NCBI RefSeq assembly: GCF_902505095.1
Contig: NZ_CABWIB010000001.1
Location: 882,688-946,687, forward strand
Length of the DNA stretch: 64,000 nt
DNA from: Oceanivirga miroungae
GTDB taxonomy: Bacteria; Fusobacteriota; Fusobacteriia; Fusobacteriales; Leptotrichiaceae
Direction: 5' to 3'
Under the pieces are notes generated by a model. That model did not search any database and had not been told where the DNA came from. It was given only the letters and a program-made list of their open reading frames with translations. Position numbers and translations under genes: made by a program. This document shows positions 24,333-33,090 of this stretch, one piece after another. Within the stretch, counting starts at the first letter, position 1. Each line of letters opens with the position of its first letter.

Positions 24333-25667
24333 TTATTTCATAAAAGCAAGTGATCCCATAGGATCCCAAGGTTTTAAAACTATTGGTTCTTTTTCTAATG
24401 ATTTTTTCATTTCTTCAGTTAAATACTTTTTATTTATTACAACTTGATATGTGTATCTATCCATCCAAGCATCTGTCATTAAAAAGTATCCTTTTTTACC
24501 TGGTTCTTCTCCCCAGCTATTTTCTACTTTCCAACGATTAGCAACACCATCTACTAAATTAACACCAGATAATACCATAGCATGTGTCATTAAACTATCA
24601 CAATAATCTAATGCTTCTTCTTTAGTCAAATCAAAGTTAATATTATAGCTATTATTAATATCAAAAATATCTAAATCCATAAGTCCTAAAACTCTATCTG
24701 AACTTTGACCTACATCACAACCAAACCATACTGTGTATCCATCTTGAAGTTGACTAATTGCTAGTTTTTTTAGTACATCCATAGGTACATTTAAGTATTT
24801 TACATCTCTTCCTGAAATTACATTACCTAAATATGAAACTGTAAACGTATTGTAATATGGTTTATCCTTTGTAGGTGCATTTATTATACTTACATAGTCA
24901 TCTAAATCAATTCCTACATATTTATCATAAAATTCTTTCGGTGTAATATTTGCATCTCTTACAAACTTACCATCTTTATCTTCAAATTCAAAATCAAAAC
25001 TTTTAGGAGGTTCTCCTAAACTTACTGCTAGGAATGAATAAATTTCATCTAGTATTAATTCTTTTTCTTTTACTAATTCTTCTAAACTTGCCTTATTTTC
25101 ATTTAACTTTCTTAATTTAACTGCAGCTTGTCTTAATTTTTTGTTAAGTAAACTATTTAATTTTACAGAACTTGTACTATGGAATACATCTGGCATAACA
25201 TATTTTGGAACGATCCCATATTTCTTTATAATCGATACTAACATATCCCATTGACCACCATCTTGTTGTGGAGTAGTTAATAGGAATCTAACTATTCTAG
25301 AGTCTATATCCTCATCTTTAGTTTTTATTATATTTTCTAAAAAATAGTTTGATTTTTCTAACTTATCCCAGAAAAATGTATATGTTTGAGATAATTCAAA
25401 ATCCAATATATTAAAATCCTTATTTAATTTATGTCTAAAATTATTTAATGCTGCAAACATCCAACATCTACCTGATTGTTTTTGGTTTGAAACTTTTCCT
25501 GTTTTAATATCTAGTGAATATATATGTTGATCTAATGTAGATGCTTTTGTATTAAATGTTGCATTATTTATTCCATTTTTTTGTACAGAATTTTGTAGTG
25601 TTTTTAAATTTCTTGTTTCATAATTTTTACTATATTTTTCTATATTATCTAAACTGATTTCTCTCAT
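24333..25667 (-). CDS. pepC: Aminopeptidase C (bleomycin hydrolase family)
   Basis: Cytosolic papain-like cysteine aminopeptidase of family C1B that trims peptides. The catalytic cysteine is in QKQSGRCWMFA near residue 70, the histidine in MTHAMVLSGV and the asparagine in KVENSWGEEPGKKGYF; 444 residues is the family length. AAAGGA precedes the start. It follows potC by 13 bases, so peptide breakdown and polyamine uptake share a transcript here. Confidence 0.96.
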   Translation of the reverse strand: MREISLDNIEKYSKNYETRNLKTLQNSVQKNGINNATFNTKASTLDQHIYSLDIKTGKVSNQKQSGRCWMFAALNNFRHKLNKDFNILDFELSQTYTFFWDKLEKSNYFLENIIKTKDEDIDSRIVRFLLTTPQQDGGQWDMLVSIIKKYGIVPKYVMPDVFHSTSSVKLNSLLNKKLRQAAVKLRKLNENKASLEELVKEKELILDEIYSFLAVSLGEPPKSFDFEFEDKDGKFVRDANITPKEFYDKYVGIDLDDYVSIINAPTKDKPYYNTFTVSYLGNVISGRDVKYLNVPMDVLKKLAISQLQDGYTVWFGCDVGQSSDRVLGLMDLDIFDINNSYNINFDLTKEEALDYCDSLMTHAMVLSGVNLVDGVANRWKVENSWGEEPGKKGYFLMTDAWMDRYTYQVVINKKYLTEEMKKSLEKEPIVLKPWDPMGSLAFMK

Positions 25668-25680
25668 TTTGTAATCCTTT

Positions 25681-26460
25681 CTACCCTAACATATATTTTT
25701 GTAATTTTCTACTGCTTAATGCAAGGACTAATGTTCCTATTATTAAAATAGTTGATAGGGCATTAATTGTTGGGCTTATTCCATATTTTAACATCGAGTA
25801 TATTTGTATAGGTAAGGTATCAGAACCTGGCCCTGTAACAAAGCTTGTTATTACATAATCATCTAATGATAATGTTAATGACATTAAAAATGCAGAAATA
25901 ATACCTGGTTTCATACTAGGTAAAATAACCTTTGTTAGACTTTGAAATTCTGTTGCTCCTAAATCTCTAGAGGCTTCAATTATTGAATAATCAAATTCGT
26001 CTAATCTAGACATTATTATGAATAGAGAAAAAGGAATATTAAAAGTTGTGTGTGCTATAAATATTGACATCATTCCAAGAGGTATCATTTTATTCATATT
26101 AAAGAATATTAAAAGTGAAACCCCTATTATTATATCTGGCAAAACTAAAGGGATATAGGCTAATAACTTAACATATCCTTTAATACGGTAGTTATACCAC
26201 TTAATACCAATGGCTCCTAATGTTGCTATTATTACAGCTATAAATGATGATGTTAATGCAATAATTATACTTCTAAAAAATGTGGCCCATAATTTAGGTG
26301 AACTTAAAAATAGTTCCTTATACCATTTAAGTGAAAATGCTTTCCACATATATGCTTTTGATTCGTTAAATGATAGCACTATCAACATTATTATAGGTAG
26401 GTATAAAAATACTATTACTGAAAAAAACACTATTTTTGAAAATCTATTGTTTGTCTGCAT
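25681..26460 (-). CDS. potC: Spermidine/putrescine ABC transporter permease PotC
   Basis: Inner-membrane permease of the polyamine importer, 259 residues, with six hydrophobic helices and the EAA loop EASRDLGATEFQSLTKVILPS, which contacts the ATPase. The DDYVITSFVTGPGSDTLP stretch is typical of PotC. It overlaps potB by 17 bases. Confidence 0.93.
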   Translation of the reverse strand: MQTNNRFSKIVFFSVIVFLYLPIIMLIVLSFNESKAYMWKAFSLKWYKELFLSSPKLWATFFRSIIIALTSSFIAVIIATLGAIGIKWYNYRIKGYVKLLAYIPLVLPDIIIGVSLLIFFNMNKMIPLGMMSIFIAHTTFNIPFSLFIIMSRLDEFDYSIIEASRDLGATEFQSLTKVILPSMKPGIISAFLMSLTLSLDDYVITSFVTGPGSDTLPIQIYSMLKYGISPTINALSTILIIGTLVLALSSRKLQKYMLG

Positions 26461-27289
26461 TTTTACCCCCTATTATTAAAGTAAATATTGTTATAATTAT
26501 AAATACTGTAGATATAGCTGCTGCACTTGGCCAATCACGAAGCACAAACATCTTATTAGCTATAATATTACCTAACATGATTCCATCAGTTCCACCTACT
26601 ATATCGGGAACTGCGTATGATCCAATTGCTGGGATAAATGTTAAAATTATCGCTGTTATTATTCCACCTTTAATTCCTGGTACGAATACTTTTAAAAGTG
26701 CCTTATTTTTAGTTGCTCCCAAATCTCTTGCAGCATCTATTAAAGAAAAATCAAATTTTTCTATAGCTGAATACAAAGGGAGTATTGCGTACGGCATAAA
26801 TATATACACACTAATTAGTATAACTGCAAATTTATTATATAACATAGGTATAGGGTTTTGTAAATTAAATACAGTCATAAAAAATCTATTTATAATACCA
26901 TTATTTCCAATAAGACCAACAACTGCAAAAATTCTAACTAGAAAGTTTGTCCAAAATGGTATTACAATTAATAATAACCATAAATTCTTATGTTTTGATC
27001 TTGATATGTAGTAAGCTGTTGGTATCGAAATTATTACAACTATAAACGTTATTATAATAGACATCTCCAGTGTTTTATATGTTATGTACATTAGTTCTGG
27101 AGTTAGTAATTCACGATATGCATCTAATGAAAAACTTGTATATGATTTAATACCTCCATAAACTCCTTTTTTTAATATACTAAAGTATACTATTATTAAA
27201 GTGGGTATCATAAAAAATATTGTAAGCCATATTGTAATCGGTAAGTAATATAGTTGTTTTAAATTTTTTTCCTTATATTTATTTTTCAT
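26444..27289 (-). CDS. potB: Spermidine/putrescine ABC transporter permease PotB
   Basis: Second permease of the importer, 281 residues. The EAA loop DAARDLGATKNKALLKVFVP and the following PGIKGGIITAIILTFIPAIG helix are characteristic; about six membrane helices. It starts three bases after potA and overlaps potC, so the three are co-translated. A PotD substrate-binding protein is not encoded in this operon. Confidence 0.93.
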   Translation of the reverse strand: MKNKYKEKNLKQLYYLPITIWLTIFFMIPTLIIVYFSILKKGVYGGIKSYTSFSLDAYRELLTPELMYITYKTLEMSIIITFIVVIISIPTAYYISRSKHKNLWLLLIVIPFWTNFLVRIFAVVGLIGNNGIINRFFMTVFNLQNPIPMLYNKFAVILISVYIFMPYAILPLYSAIEKFDFSLIDAARDLGATKNKALLKVFVPGIKGGIITAIILTFIPAIGSYAVPDIVGGTDGIMLGNIIANKMFVLRDWPSAAAISTVFIIITIFTLIIGGKNADKQ

Positions 27290-27292
27290 TTT

Positions 27293-28399
27293 CTACATCA
27301 CCTCTACAAGATAAGCATCTTCATAGTTCCAGTAGAAATACACCTTCTCTTTCCATTCAAATAATTCGTCTTGTTCTACAAACTCTCTATGTTGTTCAAA
27401 TGCTTTAAATATTTTATCTGAATTATCTAATTTAATAAATAGCTTACTTTGAAATCCGTTATATATTACTTCATCTACTATTCCTTCTAGTATTTTATAT
27501 TTATCATTTGGATTGTTTGGCATCTTATTATCAGCTAGTATCTTCTCTGGTCTTAATGTTAATTTAACTTTATTTCCAACTTTAACAGGCTTGTCTAATT
27601 CTACTTTAAATTCTCCTAAATCCTTTTCATAAGCTATAGCGTAATTATCATATACTTTTATAATTTCGCCTTCTAAAAAGTTTGTTTCTCCAATAAAATC
27701 AGCAACAAATGTATTAACTGGAGTTTCATATATTTCATTTGGTGTCCCTACTTGTAGTACATCCCCTTTATGCATTACAGCTATTCTATCAGATATACTT
27801 AAGGCTTCACTTTGGTCATGAGTTACAAAAACAAATGTGATTCCTACTTCATCATGTATAGTATCTAATTCTATTAAAAGCTTTTGTCTTAGCTTTGCGT
27901 CAAGTGCTGATAATGGTTCATCTAATAATAGCACTTCTGGTTTATTTATTAATGCTCTTGCTATTGCTACTCTTTGTTTTTGTCCCCCTGATAAGCTATC
28001 AGGATATTTATCACGATGTTCAGATAAACCTACTAAATCTAGGTACTTATGAACTTCTTTATCTATTGTATCTTTATTTGCTTTTTTTAATTTTAAAGAA
28101 AATGCAATATTATCATAAACTGTCATGTTAGGAAATAGAGCATAATTTTGAAAAACTGTATTTACATTTCTTTCGTTTGGCGCCAGATGGTCAATTCTCT
28201 CACCATTAACTCTTATTTCACCGCTATCTGGACTAATAAATCCAGCAATCATTTTAAGTAGGGTTGTTTTCCCACATCCACTAGGTCCTAAAATAGAGAA
28301 AAACTCTCCTTTTTTTATATCAAGGCTCACATTATTCAATGCCTTGTACCCATCTTTAAATTCTTTTGAAACTGAAATAATTCTTAATTCGTTTTCCAA
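27293..28399 (-). CDS. potA: Spermidine/putrescine ABC transporter ATPase PotA
   Basis: ATPase of the importer, 368 residues. Walker A GPSGCGKTT, signature LSGGQKQRVAIARAL, Walker B VLLLDEPLSALD and H-loop VTHDQSEAL are present, followed by the C-terminal TOBE regulatory domain (from about residue 240). AAGGAGG ribosome site. With no potD beside it, substrate (spermidine, putrescine or a related amine) is inferred from the family. Confidence 0.94.
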   Translation of the reverse strand: MENELRIISVSKEFKDGYKALNNVSLDIKKGEFFSILGPSGCGKTTLLKMIAGFISPDSGEIRVNGERIDHLAPNERNVNTVFQNYALFPNMTVYDNIAFSLKLKKANKDTIDKEVHKYLDLVGLSEHRDKYPDSLSGGQKQRVAIARALINKPEVLLLDEPLSALDAKLRQKLLIELDTIHDEVGITFVFVTHDQSEALSISDRIAVMHKGDVLQVGTPNEIYETPVNTFVADFIGETNFLEGEIIKVYDNYAIAYEKDLGEFKVELDKPVKVGNKVKLTLRPEKILADNKMPNNPNDKYKILEGIVDEVIYNGFQSKLFIKLDNSDKIFKAFEQHREFVEQDELFEWKEKVYFYWNYEDAYLVEVM

Positions 28400-28428
28400 T
28401 TATCTACCTCCTTAGTTTGTTTTTTTAT

Positions 28429-28437
28429 ATTATATCA
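28429..28437 (-). promoter_or_regulatory. Extended -10 promoter candidate for potA operon
   Basis: Minus-strand TGATATAAT (TGN plus perfect TATAAT) about 30 bases before potA, preceded by a run of ten A and eight T. The -35 at proper spacing (TATTAA) is weak. Confidence 0.4.
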
Positions 28438-28457
28438 AAAAAATTTTTTTTTTAATA

Positions 28458-29525
28458 CTATACATTCATTAAATTCTTTTTAGAAAGCTCTAAAAGATCT
28501 TTGCTCCTACTTTTTATCTTAGGAATTATTATTTTTATATTTTTATTTTTCTCTTTTATAAACCAAGTTTTAAGAATTTCTACCTCATCTAAAAATTCTT
28601 CATTTAATATTATCCGATTAGGTAATATGTTATCATTATAGTACATAGATATTATGTTTATTAAATTATCATCTTCTATAAATTCATTAAAAGTATAAAT
28701 TTTTTTATCTAGTACCTTCCCATTTATTACCTTTAAAATAGATGCATATACCTTATCATTTATTCTTTTTATATAAAAGACATCTTCAAATATTTTTGCA
28801 GTAGATTCTATAACTTGAGATACTGATAATCTAGAAAGTATTTCTAATTTTTCCTTTTCTATTATAGCTTTTTCAAATTGCATATTTTTAGTATAGGTCA
28901 TCATATTATTTTCAATACTTTTTAAAATACTTGTATCTTTATTTTCCAAAAACTTTATTAAGTTATTAAATGGCTTTTTGTAATAAGTTATGGTATCTAA
29001 AGACTTATTTACACATATTCCATTACACCTTTTTATATGATAATTCATACAAGGCTTATCATATATCTTATCTAAATTAGAATATCCACATTCATATATA
29101 TCAAATGATTTTAATAAAATAGAATGTAACTTTTTCTTATTCATATTTGGATATGGTCCAAAATACATAGACTTATCTTTTAATACTTTTCTTTCTATTT
29201 TTAATTTTGGTAAATTATCTTTTGTTATTTTAATATATGGATAAGTTTTTTCGTCTTTTAATAAAATATTATATTTGGGTTTGTACTTTTTTATTAAATT
29301 ATTTTCTAAAATAAAAGCCTCTAATTCATTATTACACAAGAAAAATTCAATATCTTTTATATTTTTTACTAATTTTTCTGTTTTTATATTATGTGCACCT
29401 ATAAAATATGAACTTACCCTGTTTCTTAAATTTTTGGCTTTTCCAATATATATTATTTTTTTATTTATATCCTTCATTAAATAAACACCAGCAGATTCTG
29501 GTATTTTTTGTCTATCTATTTTCAT
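28458..29525 (-). CDS. uvrC: UvrC-like protein lacking the C-terminal nuclease half
   Basis: The N-terminal half of excision nuclease UvrC. It has the GIY-YIG domain (GVYLMK at 13-18, IYIGKAKNLRNRV at 25-37), four cysteines C146, C159, C167, C171 spaced as the iron-sulfur ligands of UvrC, and a UvrB-binding UVR motif at about 200-233. It stops at residue 355 just after the LLELSKKN linker, where full-length UvrC (about 600) continues into the RNase H-like 5' nuclease and helix-hairpin-helix domains. The next 58 bases before potA contain no remnant. It may work as a Cho-like 3' incision enzyme, or be a defective UvrC. Overlaps the phosphatase gene by 14 bases. Confidence 0.85.
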   Translation of the reverse strand: MKIDRQKIPESAGVYLMKDINKKIIYIGKAKNLRNRVSSYFIGAHNIKTEKLVKNIKDIEFFLCNNELEAFILENNLIKKYKPKYNILLKDEKTYPYIKITKDNLPKLKIERKVLKDKSMYFGPYPNMNKKKLHSILLKSFDIYECGYSNLDKIYDKPCMNYHIKRCNGICVNKSLDTITYYKKPFNNLIKFLENKDTSILKSIENNMMTYTKNMQFEKAIIEKEKLEILSRLSVSQVIESTAKIFEDVFYIKRINDKVYASILKVINGKVLDKKIYTFNEFIEDDNLINIISMYYNDNILPNRIILNEEFLDEVEILKTWFIKEKNKNIKIIIPKIKSRSKDLLELSKKNLMNV

Positions 29526-30921
29526 TTTTATACTCTTTATATACAGTAAGAAGTGTTAAATCATCATCTAATTCATAGTCTTTTAAACTATGTTCTATTT
29601 TATCTATATTATGTCTGTCTTTTAAAAACTGTTCTTTTAAATTTTCTATACCGTATAGTTTATCATTTTTAATTGCTTCTGTAATACCATCAGTATAAAG
29701 TAGAATTACAGAATCATCTTTAAATTCTATTTGTTTTTCTTCAAATAAGACTAAATCTGAAAATTCCTTTTTTGAAAATAGTCCTAGAACTTGTCCTTCT
29801 GTTTCAAGTTCTATAACCTTGTTATTTTCAATAATAAGTCCTGGCTCCTGTGAAGCTTTTGTATACATTATTGTATTTTTATTAGTATCTATTATCATAC
29901 AAAAAAGACTCACAAACTTCCCACTTGGAAATACTTCTATAATCTTTTCATTTAAGCACTCGACTAACTCTTTAGTACTTTGATATTTGCCAACATATTC
30001 TCTTAAAAATACCCTTAACATTGAAGATAATAAAGCTGCAGGAATCCCATGTCCTGATATATCAGCAAATATTACTGCAATTTTATTATTTTCTAGAAAT
30101 ATCACATCACAATAATCCCCACCTATACCATTTGATGGTTTAAATAAATATGAAATATTATACCCATTAAAGCTTATATTATTTTTGGGTAAAAAACTTT
30201 GTTGTATATCTTTTGCTAAACTAATTTCATTTTCTATGTCATCTAACATCAATTTTAATCTATTATTAAGTTCTATATTTTCATATTTTAAATTAGTGGC
30301 ATTTGCTAATTTTTTTATTGTATTAATAAAAGATGTTATATTAACTGGTTTTTCTATAATTGCATCTACAAATTCAACCATTTTTAGAGCTTTTTCACGT
30401 GCTTTTACATCTATTACTAAAACAACCATAGTATCACTGTTTTTGTTTTTTATTTTCTTTATTTCTTCTTCTTTTTCAGATTTATAATTAGTAAAATCAA
30501 TAATATATATATCTTTTATTCTTGAATCATGTTCTTTATTAAAAAAGTTTGACTCATATCTTTCCTTTACTAAAAAAGAATTTTTCATAAGAGTTTCTTT
30601 TAAAAGATTTCTTAATTTTTCATTATTCATATATATTTTAGTTTGAAATGTACCATAAATCCCTAATTCTTTATATTCTTCATATGTTTTAAATATTCGT
30701 ATATACTTTTTTAAATCTATATCAAAATCACTATCCGATAAAAATATGATTTCTTTTTTTAAAATTTTACATAATCTAAATATATTAAGTAGTTCATTTA
30801 AAATGGATACTTCAATTTTTATATTATTAAGATCAACTATAAAAACATCATAGTCATTACTGTATCTTTTTAGTTTTTTTTCAACATCAACATAATTTGT
30901 ATATTTTAATATTTTCTCCAT
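29512..30921 (-). CDS. RsbU-type PP2C phosphatase with degenerate STAS-like and receiver-like domains
   Basis: A 469-residue cytosolic protein. Residues about 24-85 resemble a STAS domain (DVFIVDLNNI...KILKKEIIFL...FKTYEEY) without the usual phosphorylatable serine. Residues about 137-205 resemble a response-regulator receiver (IYIIDF, then VIDVKAR, ending IIEKP). After a coiled linker comes a SpoIIE/RsbU phosphatase with metal aspartates D269 (GGDYCD), D287 (ADISGHG), D411 (YTDGITEA) and the DDDLTLL end. Such phosphatases act on anti-sigma antagonist proteins. No anti-sigma kinase or antagonist lies nearby. Its ATG shares one base with the nusB stop (TAATG). The N-terminal fold calls are tentative. 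Confidence 0.8.
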   Translation of the reverse strand: MEKILKYTNYVDVEKKLKRYSNDYDVFIVDLNNIKIEVSILNELLNIFRLCKILKKEIIFLSDSDFDIDLKKYIRIFKTYEEYKELGIYGTFQTKIYMNNEKLRNLLKETLMKNSFLVKERYESNFFNKEHDSRIKDIYIIDFTNYKSEKEEEIKKIKNKNSDTMVVLVIDVKAREKALKMVEFVDAIIEKPVNITSFINTIKKLANATNLKYENIELNNRLKLMLDDIENEISLAKDIQQSFLPKNNISFNGYNISYLFKPSNGIGGDYCDVIFLENNKIAVIFADISGHGIPAALLSSMLRVFLREYVGKYQSTKELVECLNEKIIEVFPSGKFVSLFCMIIDTNKNTIMYTKASQEPGLIIENNKVIELETEGQVLGLFSKKEFSDLVLFEEKQIEFKDDSVILLYTDGITEAIKNDKLYGIENLKEQFLKDRHNIDKIEHSLKDYELDDDLTLLTVYKEYKNENR

Positions 30922-31337
30922 TAGTTTCCTTTAACTAATGCTGCTAAAATTCCGTTTATAAACTTTTTAGTTTTTTCATCTCCATATATTTTAGATAATT
31001 CTACTGCCTCATTTATTGCAATCTCAAATGCTTCATTTTTTATCTTTATTTCATAAAAAGACATCTTAAGTAAAACTCTTTCAACAGCACCCAATCTTTC
31101 AAAAGTCCAACCTTCTAAATTTTCTTTAATGATATCTATTACTTTATTTTCATTTTCTATATATGCCTTTATATAATTTTTTAAAAAGTCTTCCTTTGAT
31201 TTATTTAATACTTTTTCATTTTCAATTATGAAATCATCTACTCTTTTTAAAGTGTCACTTTCAAAAATCAGCTCATGTTCAAATAATATTTTGAAAATTT
31301 CTTCTCTTATTACCCTTATTTCTAATTTTTTTTGCAT
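30921..31337 (-). CDS. nusB: Transcription antitermination factor NusB
   Basis: RNA-binding antitermination protein for rRNA operons, working with NusE. The 138-residue all-helical protein has the family start region (REEIFKILFE), the WTFERLGAVERVLLKMSFYEI core and the conserved INEAVELSKIYGDEKTKKFINGIL helix. It is coupled by one-base TAATG overlaps at both ends, to amaP upstream and to the phosphatase downstream. The Asp23-AmaP-NusB order is common in low-GC bacteria. Confidence 0.95.
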   Translation of the reverse strand: MQKKLEIRVIREEIFKILFEHELIFESDTLKRVDDFIIENEKVLNKSKEDFLKNYIKAYIENENKVIDIIKENLEGWTFERLGAVERVLLKMSFYEIKIKNEAFEIAINEAVELSKIYGDEKTKKFINGILAALVKGN

Positions 31338-31906
31338 TAATTTTCTCCTACAAATTCTTTTTCTTGTATTTCTTCAATAGCTAATTCATCACTTATCATA
31401 ACCACTTTTAGACTAATTTTTTTAGGTTTAACACCTATCATTTTTTCTAAGTGTTCTTCTAACTCAACTTTTATTTTATCTAGTTTTTCATTTAGGTTTT
31501 GTGTTTTATAACATTCTATATCTATATTAATATCTGGAGTTTTTCTTGTAGGTATTATATTAACTTTAACTGTTTTTATAATATCCTTTACTTCTAAGAA
31601 ATTTTTTATAATATTTTCTAGAGTTTTAAAATTAACCTCTATTTTACCATTTTTTGTATTTGATAAAATTGTTTTTTTCTTTTTAAATAGCCCCTCTGTC
31701 ATTGATAATAGATATATTATAAAATATAGAGCTAATAAAACAATTGCTATTATGTGATATAAGTTATTATCAAAATTAGAAAGAAGCACTTCTAAAATTT
31801 CTTTAACCTTACTTGGATCTATTATTAAATAAATCATAAGTATTAAAAATAATATTTTAGCTACTAAACTAATAAGATAATTTAAAAATTTAAACATTTT
31901 CTTCAT
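31337..31906 (-). CDS. amaP: Asp23 membrane anchor protein AmaP
   Basis: A 189-residue protein with two N-terminal membrane helices (about 7-28 and 50-67) followed by a soluble Asp23-like region. In Firmicutes AmaP anchors Asp23 to the membrane. It directly follows the Asp23 gene with a 17-base overlap, which supports the call. MKKMFK has a second ATG three codons in; either could be the start. Confidence 0.85.
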   Translation of the reverse strand: MKKMFKFLNYLISLVAKILFLILMIYLIIDPSKVKEILEVLLSNFDNNLYHIIAIVLLALYFIIYLLSMTEGLFKKKKTILSNTKNGKIEVNFKTLENIIKNFLEVKDIIKTVKVNIIPTRKTPDINIDIECYKTQNLNEKLDKIKVELEEHLEKMIGVKPKKISLKVVMISDELAIEEIQEKEFVGEN

Positions 31907-32252
31907 CTCCTGTCTTAGTAGTTTCTACTTCTATTTTTTCGTAAGAAACCACAATTATATTTATTTCTTTTACAGTTATTTCAGTAAGCTTTTCAATATT
32001 TTCTTTAACTTTTTCTTGGATTTGGCTTGAAATATTTACAATATTTTTACCGTAAACAATAGAAATTTGCATATCAATAACACATTCACTATTTGTCATT
32101 TCTACTTCTAGACTATTTTGAAGATTTTTCTTAAAAAAATTCCCCTTATTTTGTTTAGCTATTCCTAAAACACCATCAATATCTTCTAGTGTTTGTACAA
32201 TTATTCGCTTTATAACATCTGGCGATATTAAAATTTTACCATTACTATTCAT
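31890..32252 (-). CDS. Asp23/Gls24 family envelope stress protein
   Basis: A small (120-residue) Asp23 protein with the typical ISPDVIKRIIVQTLEDIDGVLGI start and the VYGKNIVNISSQIQEKVKENI strand-helix pattern. Asp23 proteins polymerise near the membrane through AmaP and relate to envelope or alkaline stress; the partner gene is next door. Starts eight bases inside the end of the rluA-type gene. Confidence 0.92.
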   Translation of the reverse strand: MNSNGKILISPDVIKRIIVQTLEDIDGVLGIAKQNKGNFFKKNLQNSLEVEMTNSECVIDMQISIVYGKNIVNISSQIQEKVKENIEKLTEITVKEINIIVVSYEKIEVETTKTGDEENV

Positions 32253-33090
32253 ATTCCCAACTCCATTCTTGCATATCTTTATATAAAGGTATTTTTAATT
32301 CTATTACTTCTTCTTTTCTTGGATGTTTAAACTTTAAATAATATGCATGTAATAATTGTCTTCCTTTATACTTATTATTATCATTATATAACTTATCACC
32401 TAATATTGCGTGTCCTATATATGAAGTATGTACTCTTATTTGATGTGTTCTTCCTGTTAGCAAAGTACACTCTATTAAACTTATATCATTTTCTTTATTA
32501 TATGCCAATCTTTTTATTATTGTCTTAGCTTCTTGTCCTCTTTTGTCTATTATTCTTCTTAAATTGTCGTTATCTTTGTAAATTGGAGCATCTACAATGT
32601 ATTCTTTTTTTTCGAGTTTTCCCTCTACTATTGCCATATATTTTTTCTTTAGATCTCCAAATTTTTGTAAATAGCTTTGCGAAAAAGCATTTTTAGCAAC
32701 TACTATAAGGCCTGTTGTATCCATATCTAGTCTATTATAGAATCTAGGTACTGTATTTATATGAGCCACAACAAAATTAGCAAGTGTAAAATCTACTTTT
32801 TTTAAAGTGGGGTGTGTTACTAAATTATATGGTTTATTTATAACTAATATATCCTCATCTTCAAAAACAATATCTAATTCTTTTTTTATTGGCTTAATAT
32901 TTGTTTCTTTTTCTTTTTCATAAACTTTTAATATACCTGTACTAGGTAATTTTTTAGAAGCTTTTACTTTTTTACCATCTAAAAATATTTGTAAAGTTCT
33001 CATACTTCTACTAGAATAAGAGTGATATGTTTTTAAATACATAGACACTCTCATTCTTCTTGTACTACTATCTAATTTAAATTTTTTCAT
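32245..33090 (-). CDS. RluA-family pseudouridine synthase
   Basis: Converts uridine to pseudouridine in rRNA or tRNA. An S4-like RNA-binding stretch (about residues 10-60) is followed by the catalytic domain with RLDMDTTGLIVVAK, where the RLD aspartate is catalytic, and GRTHQIRVH. The 281-residue length fits RluA/RluC/RluD relatives; the exact target site cannot be assigned. Overlaps the fatty acid kinase fusion by four bases (ATGA). Confidence 0.93.
   Translation of the reverse strand: MKKFKLDSSTRRMRVSMYLKTYHSYSSRSMRTLQIFLDGKKVKASKKLPSTGILKVYEKEKETNIKPIKKELDIVFEDEDILVINKPYNLVTHPTLKKVDFTLANFVVAHINTVPRFYNRLDMDTTGLIVVAKNAFSQSYLQKFGDLKKKYMAIVEGKLEKKEYIVDAPIYKDNDNLRRIIDKRGQEAKTIIKRLAYNKENDISLIECTLLTGRTHQIRVHTSYIGHAILGDKLYNDNNKYKGRQLLHAYYLKFKHPRKEEVIELKIPLYKDMQEWSWEYE

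Noticed and set aside
28440-28457. A10/T8 run after uvrC as a terminator
   Set aside because: It can pair with itself but has no G-C content; more likely promoter-associated A/T tract before potA.
28400-28457. Remnant of the missing UvrC C-terminus (frameshift)
   Set aside because: Only 58 bases remain before potA and none encode UvrC-like sequence, so it is a deletion or natural end, not a frameshift.
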